From: CAZHJA01 sp964532865
GTDB lineage: Bacteria; Patescibacteriota; Microgenomatia; UBA1406; GWC2-37-13
Direction: 5' to 3'
Length of the DNA: 8,170 nt
NCBI GenBank assembly: GCA_964532865.1
Contig: CAZHJA010000041.1
Span: 1 to 8,170 of the forward strand
Positions 1 to 7,361 of the stretch are shown here, piece by piece. Each line of letters begins with the position of its first letter. Positions within the stretch are counted from its first letter, which is position 1. The notes under the pieces are model-generated. The model was not told the origin of the DNA. It was given only the letters and a program-made list of their open reading frames with translations, and made no database searches. The translations under genes and the position numbers were made by a program.

Positions 1-297
1 TGGAGAAAATATACAGTTAAGGCAAATACAGATATTAGAATGGTTGATAATACATTTTATTTCCCAGGCTGGAAAGTATATATTGACGGAAAAAACACAG
101 AGATTGAATTTCAGGATATGAATTATAGAGGAATTATTACATACAGAGTTCCAAAAGGAGAGCATAATATATACCTTAAATTTGCAGAAACAAAGATTAG
201 AAAATTTGGAAATATATTATCAATTTTATCCTTGATATTTTTCTTAATAGCCTATATTTTCAGAAAGAAGCTCTTTAAAACATTAAGATTAAAATAA
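1..297 (+). CDS. C-terminal end of PTPS-related/YfhO-like membrane protein (5' truncated)
   Basis: The reading frame is open from base 1 to a TAA at 295-297. The first in-frame ATG, at 40, is not a credible start because it falls inside a conserved domain, so the gene begins before the window. The 98 visible residues form a beta-rich extracytoplasmic module with the motif YFPGWKVYIDGK and a PKGEHNIYLKF strand. A final membrane helix (about residues 73-90) and a short basic cytoplasmic tail follow. This is the typical end of large polytopic proteins of the PTPS-related (PF10131)/YfhO type, whose biochemical role is unknown but which sit with surface-glycan genes. The same module ends the minus-strand gene at 2675-4378 (FPYWKIYI, then IGNIISI against FGNILSI here), so the two are paralogues. 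It is the only plus-strand gene seen and converges on the GT2 gene. Family assignment rests on this tail alone. Confidence 0.8.
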   Translation, partial: WRKYTVKANTDIRMVDNTFYFPGWKVYIDGKNTEIEFQDMNYRGIITYRVPKGEHNIYLKFAETKIRKFGNILSILSLIFFLIAYIFRKKLFKTLRLK

Positions 298-323
298 AAG
301 AATAATTCTATTTAGTTAAATTG
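298..323. other. 26-bp spacer between convergent genes
   Basis: This is the only place in the window where two transcripts converge, between the TAA of the plus-strand gene and the TAA of the GT2 gene. It is almost pure A/T. A small palindrome at 323-336 (gttatt-tt-aataac, 6-bp arms, 2-base loop, one G-C pair) overlaps the last codons of the GT2 gene. It is too weak to call a terminator. I see no stable GC-rich hairpin here. Confidence 0.5.
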
Positions 324-1229
324 TTATTTTAATAACTTATTTACTATTTTATTTTTAATTTCTTGAAAGAAATTCGTATTTATATATTTATTCTTCCAAT
401 GATTTACTTCATATAGTCCTGTTTTAAAGTAATCATTTGTGCTGTTAAATAATTCTTTTTTATTAACTTCAAAGTATTTTTTCTTTTCCCAATAATAAAA
501 ATATACAATAAAGTAGTAAAACATTTGTAAGAAAGACAAGACAAATCCATGCATTCCATCTTGATATCCTTTGTTTGCAAAAAATCTGCTAATAAACTCA
601 GAGAGCCCCTTTTTAATACTTTCTTGAAGAGAAATATCTTTCTTATTTCTTATATATTCATTGCTTTCTGCCTTTGCATATCTTAAATATTTTTCAAAAT
701 ATTTATCTAAGTTGTTGTAATTATAATGAACAATTGCAAATTCTTCTTTTGCCTCTACTTTGTATTCTTTTCCTTTTGTTTGAGGTTGAATGTGTATTTC
801 TTTAGGCCAAATACACGCATTTTTTTTAAATAATCGGACTTGGTAATCAGGCCACCAGCGGGAGTTTTTTATCCATTTTCCAAAAATAATATTTTTTCTA
901 GGGATTAAAAAATAATCATAATTTTTTAGATTACTTTTTAAAATTTGTTTTAATTTTGAGGATAATATTTCATCAGGATCAAGATAAAGAATATATTCAT
1001 GCTCGCAGTATTTTTTTAATTCTTCTCTTATTAGTTCTACATATGGAATATTTCTATTAATTTTAATTAAATTTATATTTTTATTATTCTTAAGTTGATT
1101 TTTAAGATCATCATGAATTCCAATATCAATAACTATAATTTCCTGAACAAAATCATAAATTGAATCAATGGTTTTTAAAAGATATAAGGGCTTATCTTTA
1201 GCGACAATGACAGCTGATATATTATTCAT
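324..1229 (-). CDS. Glycosyltransferase family 2, WaaE/KdtX-like
   Basis: A 301-residue, probably cytoplasmic and membrane-associated GT-A enzyme expected to move a sugar from an NDP-sugar to a lipid-linked or glycan acceptor. Residues 1-100 are the nucleotide-binding half: ISAVIVAK at 4-11, IIVID at 31-35, and the metal-binding acidic motif LDPDE at 83-87. Next come GKWI (117-120), WWPDYQVRLF (125-134), and His146 and His168, the layout of WaaE/KdtX-like enzymes. The C-terminal KGYQDGMHGF (220-229) with the aromatic segment ending YYWEKK (about 245-250) also fits that family. The usual DxGSTD after the third strand is DIGIHDD here, a clear departure. The ATG at 1229 is fixed by an in-frame TAA three codons upstream. 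The gene is last in the minus-strand cluster, 19 bp after the flippase, with no Shine-Dalgarno sequence. Donor sugar and acceptor cannot be told. Confidence 0.88.
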   Translation of the reverse strand: MNNISAVIVAKDKPLYLLKTIDSIYDFVQEIIVIDIGIHDDLKNQLKNNKNINLIKINRNIPYVELIREELKKYCEHEYILYLDPDEILSSKLKQILKSNLKNYDYFLIPRKNIIFGKWIKNSRWWPDYQVRLFKKNACIWPKEIHIQPQTKGKEYKVEAKEEFAIVHYNYNNLDKYFEKYLRYAKAESNEYIRNKKDISLQESIKKGLSEFISRFFANKGYQDGMHGFVLSFLQMFYYFIVYFYYWEKKKYFEVNKKELFNSTNDYFKTGLYEVNHWKNKYINTNFFQEIKNKIVNKLLK

Positions 1230-1248
1230 AATAATTTATTATTAATAA

Positions 1249-2688
1249 TTATTTATATGAAAATAATGACTTTACTTCATTAATTACATTAATTCTATAG
1301 ATAAAAATAAGAATTGCAAAATAACTTAATGCCCCAGTTAGTATTGAAATAATTAATTTTATATCTGTTCTTAAATTGATATTTAATATTGCAAAAACAA
1401 TAATTCCCATAACTGCTGCTGCAGATAAGGGCTTAATTATGGATTGTATAAAGCTAAACTGAATAAGTGTTTTTGCTTTTGTAACAACAATTATAAATGA
1501 AGAAGAAAGTATGACAAGAGTTATTGGAAACCCAAATAATCCAAATGTTTGTGTAAGAATAGGAGTTAATACCCATGTTGCTATTGTCCAGGCAAGCATA
1601 AATTTAAAAGATATTCTTACTTTCCCCAATGCGTTAAACATATTAATAAATGGCGTTGAATAGGATGATAGGAATGCTGATATACAGAATATATATAAAA
1701 GGGGAAGGGCTGGAGCCCATTTTGAATATTTTGGAATGATTTCAATAAAATTATTCATAATAAGGGCGATTCCTAAGATGCTTGGCGCAAGAATTGTTGT
1801 TTGATAAAAGAGGATTTTTTGAATAAGTCTTGATATTTTTTGAGTATCATGTTGAATTCTAGAAAAAACTGGGAAAAGCACTTTGCTGATATTGTCCATA
1901 ATAATTCTTATTGGAGTCTCTGCCCATTTTTTAGCCCATCCTATATATCCTAAACTTTCAAAACCAAGGATTTTTCCTAAATACAATATTAATAATTCAT
2001 CTTTAAAAAGAGCTAAAAAAGAACTAGCTTGAAAAGGAACCCCAAATGACAGTAATGTTTTTACGCTTTTTATTGATATTCCAATTTTAGGAACCCAGAA
2101 TGATAAGGAGTAAATAAGGATAAGTCCAGTAATTGATCTTAAAATTACAGCAAATGTAAAGCTCATAAGATCATATTTTAATAAGGCAAGAGTCATTACC
2201 GTAATGTAAAAGACCGTATTTTCAACAATCTGAACAATAACTATTTTTTGAAATTGTATTTTTCTTTCTAATAATATTGAGGGAATTGTTTTTAAAGATG
2301 AAATAAAAAATGCAAAAAGAAGAGCCCAAAATAAATAGATTCCCTCTTGAGGTAGATCATAAAAACTTTGAATAAATGAACTCGCTAAAAAACCTATTGA
2401 TACTATTGTAAGAATAAGTGTTTGTTGTATCGTAAAAGTTGTTTTAATATCATCATCTGTTATATCTTTTTTTTGAATAAGAGAGGCTGCAAGACCTATG
2501 TCTGAGAAATAATTTAATATAGCTATTATTGCAAGAACCGTAAAGTAAATACCAAAAATCTTAGGAGAAAGAAGTATGGTAAGCAAAAGATTTGCTCCAA
2601 AGCCTAGTGTAGCAGAATATCCACTTTGAAAAAAAAGACTCATAGCACTTAATACTGTATTTTTCTTTAGTTTATCATTCTTTTCCAT
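1249..2688 (-). CDS. Polysaccharide/lipid-linked oligosaccharide flippase, Wzx/WzxC-like (MOP superfamily)
   Basis: A 479-residue protein that is almost entirely membrane helices, with the length and spacing of a 12-14-helix MOP-superfamily flippase (Polysacc_synt type). Such proteins move undecaprenyl-linked glycans from the inner to the outer face of the cytoplasmic membrane. Supporting motifs are SDIGLAASLIQKK at 62-74, LLERKIQFQKI at about 139-149, and LFPVFSRIQ at 271-279, all typical of WzxC/TuaB-like members. The start overlaps the end of the PTPS-related gene by 14 bp, and the next in-frame stop upstream is only five codons away, so the ATG at 2688 is well fixed. No Shine-Dalgarno sequence precedes it, so translation probably depends on coupling to the upstream gene. 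Lying between glycosyltransferases, it is probably the export step for the glycan they build. No Wzy polymerase is visible. Confidence 0.9.
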   Translation of the reverse strand: MEKNDKLKKNTVLSAMSLFFQSGYSATLGFGANLLLTILLSPKIFGIYFTVLAIIAILNYFSDIGLAASLIQKKDITDDDIKTTFTIQQTLILTIVSIGFLASSFIQSFYDLPQEGIYLFWALLFAFFISSLKTIPSILLERKIQFQKIVIVQIVENTVFYITVMTLALLKYDLMSFTFAVILRSITGLILIYSLSFWVPKIGISIKSVKTLLSFGVPFQASSFLALFKDELLILYLGKILGFESLGYIGWAKKWAETPIRIIMDNISKVLFPVFSRIQHDTQKISRLIQKILFYQTTILAPSILGIALIMNNFIEIIPKYSKWAPALPLLYIFCISAFLSSYSTPFINMFNALGKVRISFKFMLAWTIATWVLTPILTQTFGLFGFPITLVILSSSFIIVVTKAKTLIQFSFIQSIIKPLSAAAVMGIIVFAILNINLRTDIKLIISILTGALSYFAILIFIYRINVINEVKSLFSYK

Positions 2689-4378
2689 ATTTTCTATTAA
2701 GTATTAAAAGTAGGGATATAAAAGTGACAATACTAATTATATTGCCAATTTTTTCCATTAATGTCTGCCTATATACTACTTTAATATTTGATGGCTTTTT
2801 AAGCAATATTATTGGTCTTCCTAATTTATCTAGTGAAGAAGGCTCATAATAAACATTGTTTATATATATTTTCCAGTATGGAAAATAATGTATATTTAGT
2901 TTAATTTCTTGCTTAGAATCAATAAAAAAGCTTTTTTTAAATTTTGAATTGTCATTAATTATTAGTTCATTAATTTTTACATATTCTAAAGGTAAATTAT
3001 AGTTAAAGGTTTTAATATACTTTTTATTCTTTTCAGGATCAATACTTCTCCAAAATGTATAATCAGCGGTTTTTGGAAGATACTCAGCAACCCTATATGC
3101 GGCTTTTTCCTGGATATATTTATTTGATAAATATTGATGCTCAAACTTTGTTTTTTCTCCAGGCTGTCTAATAAAATATTTGGAGTTTGTATAAAGGACA
3201 GCAAATGCAATTAAAAGTATAAGTATATTTCGATAATTTGCTTTGGAACTTAATGAGTCTAAAAACAATGTAATAAGAAATGTTATTCCTATTAAACTAA
3301 ATGCAATAAATCTCCATGGAAACTGAATAATTGAGGAAAGGGGTGAGAACATATCCCATAAGAATTTTGAATAAAATGTAGTTAAAAATAATGACCCAAA
3401 TGTTAGTAGAATAAAGAAAATTCCAAGTGTAATTTTTTCCTTATTTATTCCATTATATTTTTTATTTATAATTTTTCTAATAATTTTATAAATGAAAAAT
3501 ACTATACCAAAGATAAATAAAACTACTTGGGGTTTACCAAGCTTAAAAGGCATAGTATCATTGCATCCTGGAATAGACCCTCCAAATCCCCATTCTTTTG
3601 ATTGCCAAAGTTGAAGAGGACATAGGAAATGATCTTTGTATTTTACAATTCTTGCAACTTGAGAAGAATATGTTAAATACATTTCAGAAAACAAGGGAAT
3701 GAAAAAATATGCATTTAATAATATTGAAGTAATTAGAGAAAGAATATTTCTTTTTTTTTCTGAAACAAACAAAATAAATACTAAAATTACAGGAAGAGAG
3801 AGAAGAGATAAAAGATTATGTGTTGTAAAGAGAATTGCAAGAATTGTAGTATTTGCAATAAAAAACTCAAGACTTGGTTTTTTTGAATGTTTATATATTG
3901 AAAATAATGCCAATGGGAATATGGTTAAAAACCATGTTTCTGCAAGATTTCCTCTAATTAAAATATCAATAGCAAAATAAAGGGAAGAAACATAAATTAT
4001 TCCTCCGGAAACAGATGAATAAAACGAAAAAAAACACCGTAAAAGTAAGTATACTGATAAAAAAGCAATAATTAAGGCTAAGATATATGATAATTTCAAT
4101 GAATTTACTTCATCAAATCCTGCAATATTTATTGCGCTTGTAATCCAATAAGGAGTTTGAGCATAAAAATTAAAAACAGGATATCCTAATTTAAATGAAA
4201 AATCAGGAGCTATTCTTGGGGGAATTTTTAAGTTTTTAATATTTAAAGTAAATTGTTGTATTCTTGCAGGCTGAGTCTCATCGTGAAAAACAAACATTCG
4301 ATTGTCAAACGGATTAAGGCTTTTACCTAAAAAAAATATTATTGAGAAGATAGCTATTATAAATATGATTTTTTTCAT
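2675..4378 (-). CDS. PTPS-related/YfhO-like polytopic membrane protein
   Basis: A 567-residue protein with an N-terminal membrane anchor (about 3-18), a large extracytoplasmic first loop, about ten further helices and a C-terminal beta domain followed by a last helix (about 546-562). The first loop has HDETQ (32-36) with Arg39, IPPR (52-55) and GYPVFNFYAQTPY (65-77). Later come RGNLAE (142-147), TTHN (185-188) and AEYLP before the soluble part. These are hallmarks of the PTPS-related membrane family (PF10131), named for a domain and not proven to have pterin synthase activity. The build resembles GT-C glycosyltransferases and YfhO, so a role in glycan or lipid-linked sugar transfer is plausible but unproven. 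The C-terminal FPYWKIYINN (499-508) module matches the partial gene at 1-297. The start forms an ATGA overlap with the gene before it and has an in-frame TGA four codons upstream. A run of nine A on the coding strand (3751-3759) is intact in frame. Confidence 0.85.
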   Translation of the reverse strand: MKKIIFIIAIFSIIFFLGKSLNPFDNRMFVFHDETQPARIQQFTLNIKNLKIPPRIAPDFSFKLGYPVFNFYAQTPYWITSAINIAGFDEVNSLKLSYILALIIAFLSVYLLLRCFFSFYSSVSGGIIYVSSLYFAIDILIRGNLAETWFLTIFPLALFSIYKHSKKPSLEFFIANTTILAILFTTHNLLSLLSLPVILVFILFVSEKKRNILSLITSILLNAYFFIPLFSEMYLTYSSQVARIVKYKDHFLCPLQLWQSKEWGFGGSIPGCNDTMPFKLGKPQVVLFIFGIVFFIYKIIRKIINKKYNGINKEKITLGIFFILLTFGSLFLTTFYSKFLWDMFSPLSSIIQFPWRFIAFSLIGITFLITLFLDSLSSKANYRNILILLIAFAVLYTNSKYFIRQPGEKTKFEHQYLSNKYIQEKAAYRVAEYLPKTADYTFWRSIDPEKNKKYIKTFNYNLPLEYVKINELIINDNSKFKKSFFIDSKQEIKLNIHYFPYWKIYINNVYYEPSSLDKLGRPIILLKKPSNIKVVYRQTLMEKIGNIISIVTFISLLLILNRKYGKE

Positions 4379-5889
4379 GGTGTTAATTCAAAAAGATGCG
4401 TTGAAGATTTGTTCCCTGGATTATTATATTTTTTAATTAATTTAATTGGCCAATCAGAAGGAAATTCATCATTATTATTAAATACAGCAAGAACAATATT
4501 TTTTTCAAGCTCTATCTTATTTTCATCTAATTTGCTTTTGTCTAATGGCCAATATCCTTTAATAAAAATATTATCATCGGGAAGAAGAAGAACATCTAAC
4601 ACATCGCCACTCATGCCAAAATCACCTTCTGCCAATATTACAACGCGTTTTTCTTTTGACTTTTCCCTTGCATAGGCAACTATTTCTTTCATTGCCCATC
4701 CTGAGGCTCTCCCTTCAATGTATTGTCCTCTATCAATAGGAGGAAGGTTCATTAATACAGGATTGAATATTATTGGAAAACAAAAATATACACTTGTTGT
4801 GATTAAAAAAACAAAAGATAGTAAAAACACTCTCTTATTTTTAAGAAGCGAGAAAAAATAGCTGGCAAAAATTAACATGAGAGTTCCTAAAAATATAAGA
4901 TATCTTGGGAAAAGTACTTTTGAAAAAAATGCAATTGCAATATATGGGAGCAATATCCAAAGTAAAAGATAAAGAAAAAGCTTTATATCTTTTTTATAAA
5001 GCATTATCATTCCTAAAAATGCAAAAATTACAATAAACCAACCTAATTCCCATGAAACATATAAAGGAATTGATTTTAAGTTATTAAAAAATACTAAAAA
5101 TGGAGTTTTAATAAATTCATCAAAAGACATTACAAACGTTAAGTTCTTTTGAGATACAAAATGAAAAAAAGGAGATAGCCTTTGAATGTTATAAAGAACA
5201 ATGCTGAAAAATATAACAATTAAAAATAATAATACGTAGTTTATTGTATTTGAAATAAACTTCTTTTTATTTTTTTGAAAAAATAAAATTGGAGCAAATA
5301 AAGATAATCCAATAAAAAGTCTTACTGAAGACTTTGCTAAAAGAGCTATTCCTGTTATTAAGCCAAAAATAAGCGTAACATCTAATCTTCTAGTTTTAGC
5401 AAGAAGAATTGAAAAGAATAATATCCATATAAATCCAGCATTTACCGCTGAGTCAACTAAAGCCATACGATCATAAAAGAGGAAATATGGAGTTATTATA
5501 TATAGCAAAGATCCTATAAAAGCTGCCTTTTTATTAAAAAGATATTTAAGAAGTGTAAAGATACCGATAAGAGAAATAAACCCTGTTGATACTGAAAAAA
5601 GTCTTCCTGCAAAAAGAGCATTATTAGGAAATAACTTTAAAAAGGGTATTGTTCCCCAAGTTTGTAAAGGCTGTCTTCCATCTGTTAAAGATACAAATCT
5701 CCAAGAAGCATCTTTCCAAGCTACTTTTGCCCAATGGATATATATCCCCTCATCTGTAAAAATTGGAAGTTTATCAAGATTAATTATTCTTGTTAGGAAA
5801 AATAATGTGATTAAACCAATTAAAAGAACAATATCTCTGGCCTTAAATTCTTTTTTCAGCCAGAATAATATATTTTCTATTTTAAACAT
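4375..5889 (-). CDS. PMT_2-type GT-C membrane glycosyltransferase with soluble C-terminal domain
   Basis: A 504-residue polytopic enzyme of the PMT_2/GT39-GT83 type, expected to move a sugar from a polyprenyl-phosphate carrier to an acceptor on the outer face of the membrane. A first helix (about 19-36) leads into a loop with the acidic pair TDEGIY (45-50) and DGRQPL (70-75), the latter in place of the EKPPL seen in ArnT-like enzymes. A second acidic site lies in DRMALVDS (140-147), Lys186 follows in LLAKS, and PRY (328-330) opens the last helix group. From about residue 376 the protein is soluble for some 129 residues, with GWAMKEIV, VVILAEGDFG and KGYWPLD, like a small alpha/beta fold. The ATG at 5889 is fixed by an in-frame TAA at 5905-5907. 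The stop overlaps the next start by 4 bp (ATGA). The sugar and acceptor are unknown. Confidence 0.85.
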   Translation of the reverse strand: MFKIENILFWLKKEFKARDIVLLIGLITLFFLTRIINLDKLPIFTDEGIYIHWAKVAWKDASWRFVSLTDGRQPLQTWGTIPFLKLFPNNALFAGRLFSVSTGFISLIGIFTLLKYLFNKKAAFIGSLLYIITPYFLFYDRMALVDSAVNAGFIWILFFSILLAKTRRLDVTLIFGLITGIALLAKSSVRLFIGLSLFAPILFFQKNKKKFISNTINYVLLFLIVIFFSIVLYNIQRLSPFFHFVSQKNLTFVMSFDEFIKTPFLVFFNNLKSIPLYVSWELGWFIVIFAFLGMIMLYKKDIKLFLYLLLWILLPYIAIAFFSKVLFPRYLIFLGTLMLIFASYFFSLLKNKRVFLLSFVFLITTSVYFCFPIIFNPVLMNLPPIDRGQYIEGRASGWAMKEIVAYAREKSKEKRVVILAEGDFGMSGDVLDVLLLPDDNIFIKGYWPLDKSKLDENKIELEKNIVLAVFNNNDEFPSDWPIKLIKKYNNPGNKSSTHLFELTP

Positions 5890-5903
5890 ATATACTTTAA
5901 TAT

Positions 5904-5909
5904 ATTATA
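5904..5909 (-). promoter_or_regulatory. Possible internal -10 box (TATAAT)
   Basis: The 35-bp spacer between the ArnT-like gene and the PMT_2 gene is the longest inside the cluster. On the minus strand it contains a perfect TATAAT, ending 14 bases before the ATG at 5889. No TTGACA-like -35 box lies 16-18 bases upstream, and the TG lies directly beside the box, not one base away as in an extended -10. If active it would give a leader of only about 8 nt. In DNA this AT-rich such a match often arises by chance. Confidence 0.2.
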
Positions 5910-5924
5910 CAATTTTTAATGTTT

Positions 5925-7361
5925 TTAATGCATTTTAAGAAGCAAAAGATCGTTTTCCTGTTTTATTTCTTCAAACTCCAATTTCTTTATAAAATCAATA
6001 TCGTTTTTATTTAAAAGAAGGCAAGAGCCTTTTGTACTCACAATATCTTCAGGAGAATAAATAAAAAGAACAGGCTTTTCAAAGTAATAAAAAATAGAAG
6101 GCTTGTTTCCATATTGTTCTGAAGTTGAAATTAAAAGATTCATTGATTTCAAAGTATCATGTGTTTCTCTCTCATTTTCAGAAGGAAGAATAATAAGAGA
6201 AGAGCATTTATTTTTAGCAAGCAAAGTAATTCTATATGTTTCATCATATTGAGAATAAAAGTTTTTGAAATATGAATTTATGAAAATTGATTGATATATT
6301 ACAAAGCCTATTATTATAAGGCAGAATAAATATTGTAAAGCTTTTATTTTTTTTAAAAGAATTAAAGGATAAGCAATCAAAAATGCAAATTGATGAATAG
6401 TTGGGTATAAATACCAGCTTATTTTAGTTTTTGTAAGATTTAAAAACAAAAAAAAGGGAATAAAGGCAATGCTTAAAAAGATATTATTATCATTTATTTT
6501 TTTTGCTAAATACTTTTTAATTATTAGAAAGCCTCCTAACAATAAAAATATAATAGAGTATGAATATTCTTTTAATATTACGTCAAAATAAAATGTTCTT
6601 TTCCCAAAATGAGATTCTATTGAGCTAGTAATTCTTCTGAATAAATGATCAGAAAAATGGATTTGAATAAATTGTTGTTTGTAGATAGCAAACATCACAA
6701 AAAACCATATACTGAGAATTAATATCTGCAATATTATTTTTTTAATATTTATTACTACCTGTTTTTTTATTGTTTTATTTTTAAATACAAAACTATATGC
6801 TTCAAATATTAAATAAAGTATTGCTGGATAAAATCCTAATAAGGACTTGCTAAAAACTCCTAAAAATAAAAAGAAAAAACTTAAATAAAATCTTGGAAAA
6901 TAAAGAAGATAGCCTAACCAGCCGATAAGAAGTAGAGAGTCTGTATTTACAACCTGTGTTCTTTGAAGAAAAATAGGATTAAATGCAGTAATAATTACAG
7001 TTGTTAAGGCTATAATTTTACTTTTTGATAATTTCATAACCCATAAATAAATTAAGACAAGAGCAATTATTGAAAGAAATAAACTAAATAATCTTGTTGA
7101 TATTTCAGGATTGTTAGAATATACAGTAAAAAACCCATAAAGAAATGGAACAAGAGGAGGTTTTTCAAGCCATGGATTTCCATTCCAGGATGGCACAAGA
7201 GACTTGTTTTCAATCATTTCTTTTCCAGCCTGAATATATATTGATTCGTCCCAGTCATAAAATGGAGTAGGGGAAGTAGTTAGTTTATAGACATTAATAG
7301 ATAAATAAAACAATAAAAAGAGAATAATGAGAGAGTGTTTTTTAATATGGGCAAACTTCAT
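5925..7361 (-). CDS. ArnT-like GT-C membrane glycosyltransferase
   Basis: A 478-residue polytopic enzyme resembling ArnT and related GT83/PMT_2 proteins, which use polyprenyl-phosphate sugars on the outer face of the membrane. Evidence, in order: first helix about 10-27; acidic loop YDWDESIY (35-42); LEKPPL (65-70), the conserved EKPPL loop; RTQVVNTDSLL (134-144) with the second acidic site Asp141; Lys172 in FSKSLL; and TKISWYLYP (312-320), matching the conserved K-x-x-WY-x-x-P region near the end of the core. A tail of about 115 residues (361-478) follows the last clear helices. Its ATG overlaps the stop of the preceding gene by 4 bp (ATGA), with an in-frame TAA two codons upstream, so the start is firm though no Shine-Dalgarno sequence is present. 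The name ArnT-like describes architecture; transfer of aminoarabinose to lipid A is not implied. Confidence 0.86.
   Translation of the reverse strand: MKFAHIKKHSLIILFLLFYLSINVYKLTTSPTPFYDWDESIYIQAGKEMIENKSLVPSWNGNPWLEKPPLVPFLYGFFTVYSNNPEISTRLFSLFLSIIALVLIYLWVMKLSKSKIIALTTVIITAFNPIFLQRTQVVNTDSLLLIGWLGYLLYFPRFYLSFFFLFLGVFSKSLLGFYPAILYLIFEAYSFVFKNKTIKKQVVINIKKIILQILILSIWFFVMFAIYKQQFIQIHFSDHLFRRITSSIESHFGKRTFYFDVILKEYSYSIIFLLLGGFLIIKKYLAKKINDNNIFLSIAFIPFFLFLNLTKTKISWYLYPTIHQFAFLIAYPLILLKKIKALQYLFCLIIIGFVIYQSIFINSYFKNFYSQYDETYRITLLAKNKCSSLIILPSENERETHDTLKSMNLLISTSEQYGNKPSIFYYFEKPVLFIYSPEDIVSTKGSCLLLNKNDIDFIKKLEFEEIKQENDLLLLKMH

Noticed and set aside
323..336. Small palindrome as a terminator between the convergent genes
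   Set aside because: Six-base arms with a two-base loop and one G-C pair are too unstable, and no clean U-tract follows; chance is a sufficient explanation.
2986..3210. Minus-strand open frame of 74 codons
   Set aside because: It is out of frame within the PTPS-related gene, whose own frame carries the conserved AEYLP region here.
3751..3759. Run of nine T (A9 on the coding strand) as a slippage or frameshift site
   Set aside because: The frame is intact on both sides and encodes normal protein; similar 8-base runs occur near 820-827 and 4027-4034, as expected in this AT-rich sequence.
3699..3980. Plus-strand open frame of 93 codons
   Set aside because: It lies wholly inside the well-supported PTPS-related gene on the other strand and has no membrane pattern, motif or family resemblance; a shadow frame.
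4409..4675. Plus-strand open frame of 88 codons
   Set aside because: It is antisense to the conserved soluble domain of the PMT_2-type gene, is serine-rich with no recognisable features, and is a shadow frame.
4561..4740. Local rise in G+C, suggesting transferred DNA
   Set aside because: The rise coincides with the soluble domain, whose residues need fewer A/T-rich codons than the Ile/Phe/Lys-rich membrane parts; composition of the protein explains it.
4980..5002. 8-bp hairpin (GCTTTATA and TATAAAGC, 7-base loop)
   Set aside because: It lies inside conserved coding sequence of the PMT_2 gene; 8-bp matches are expected by chance in DNA of this composition.
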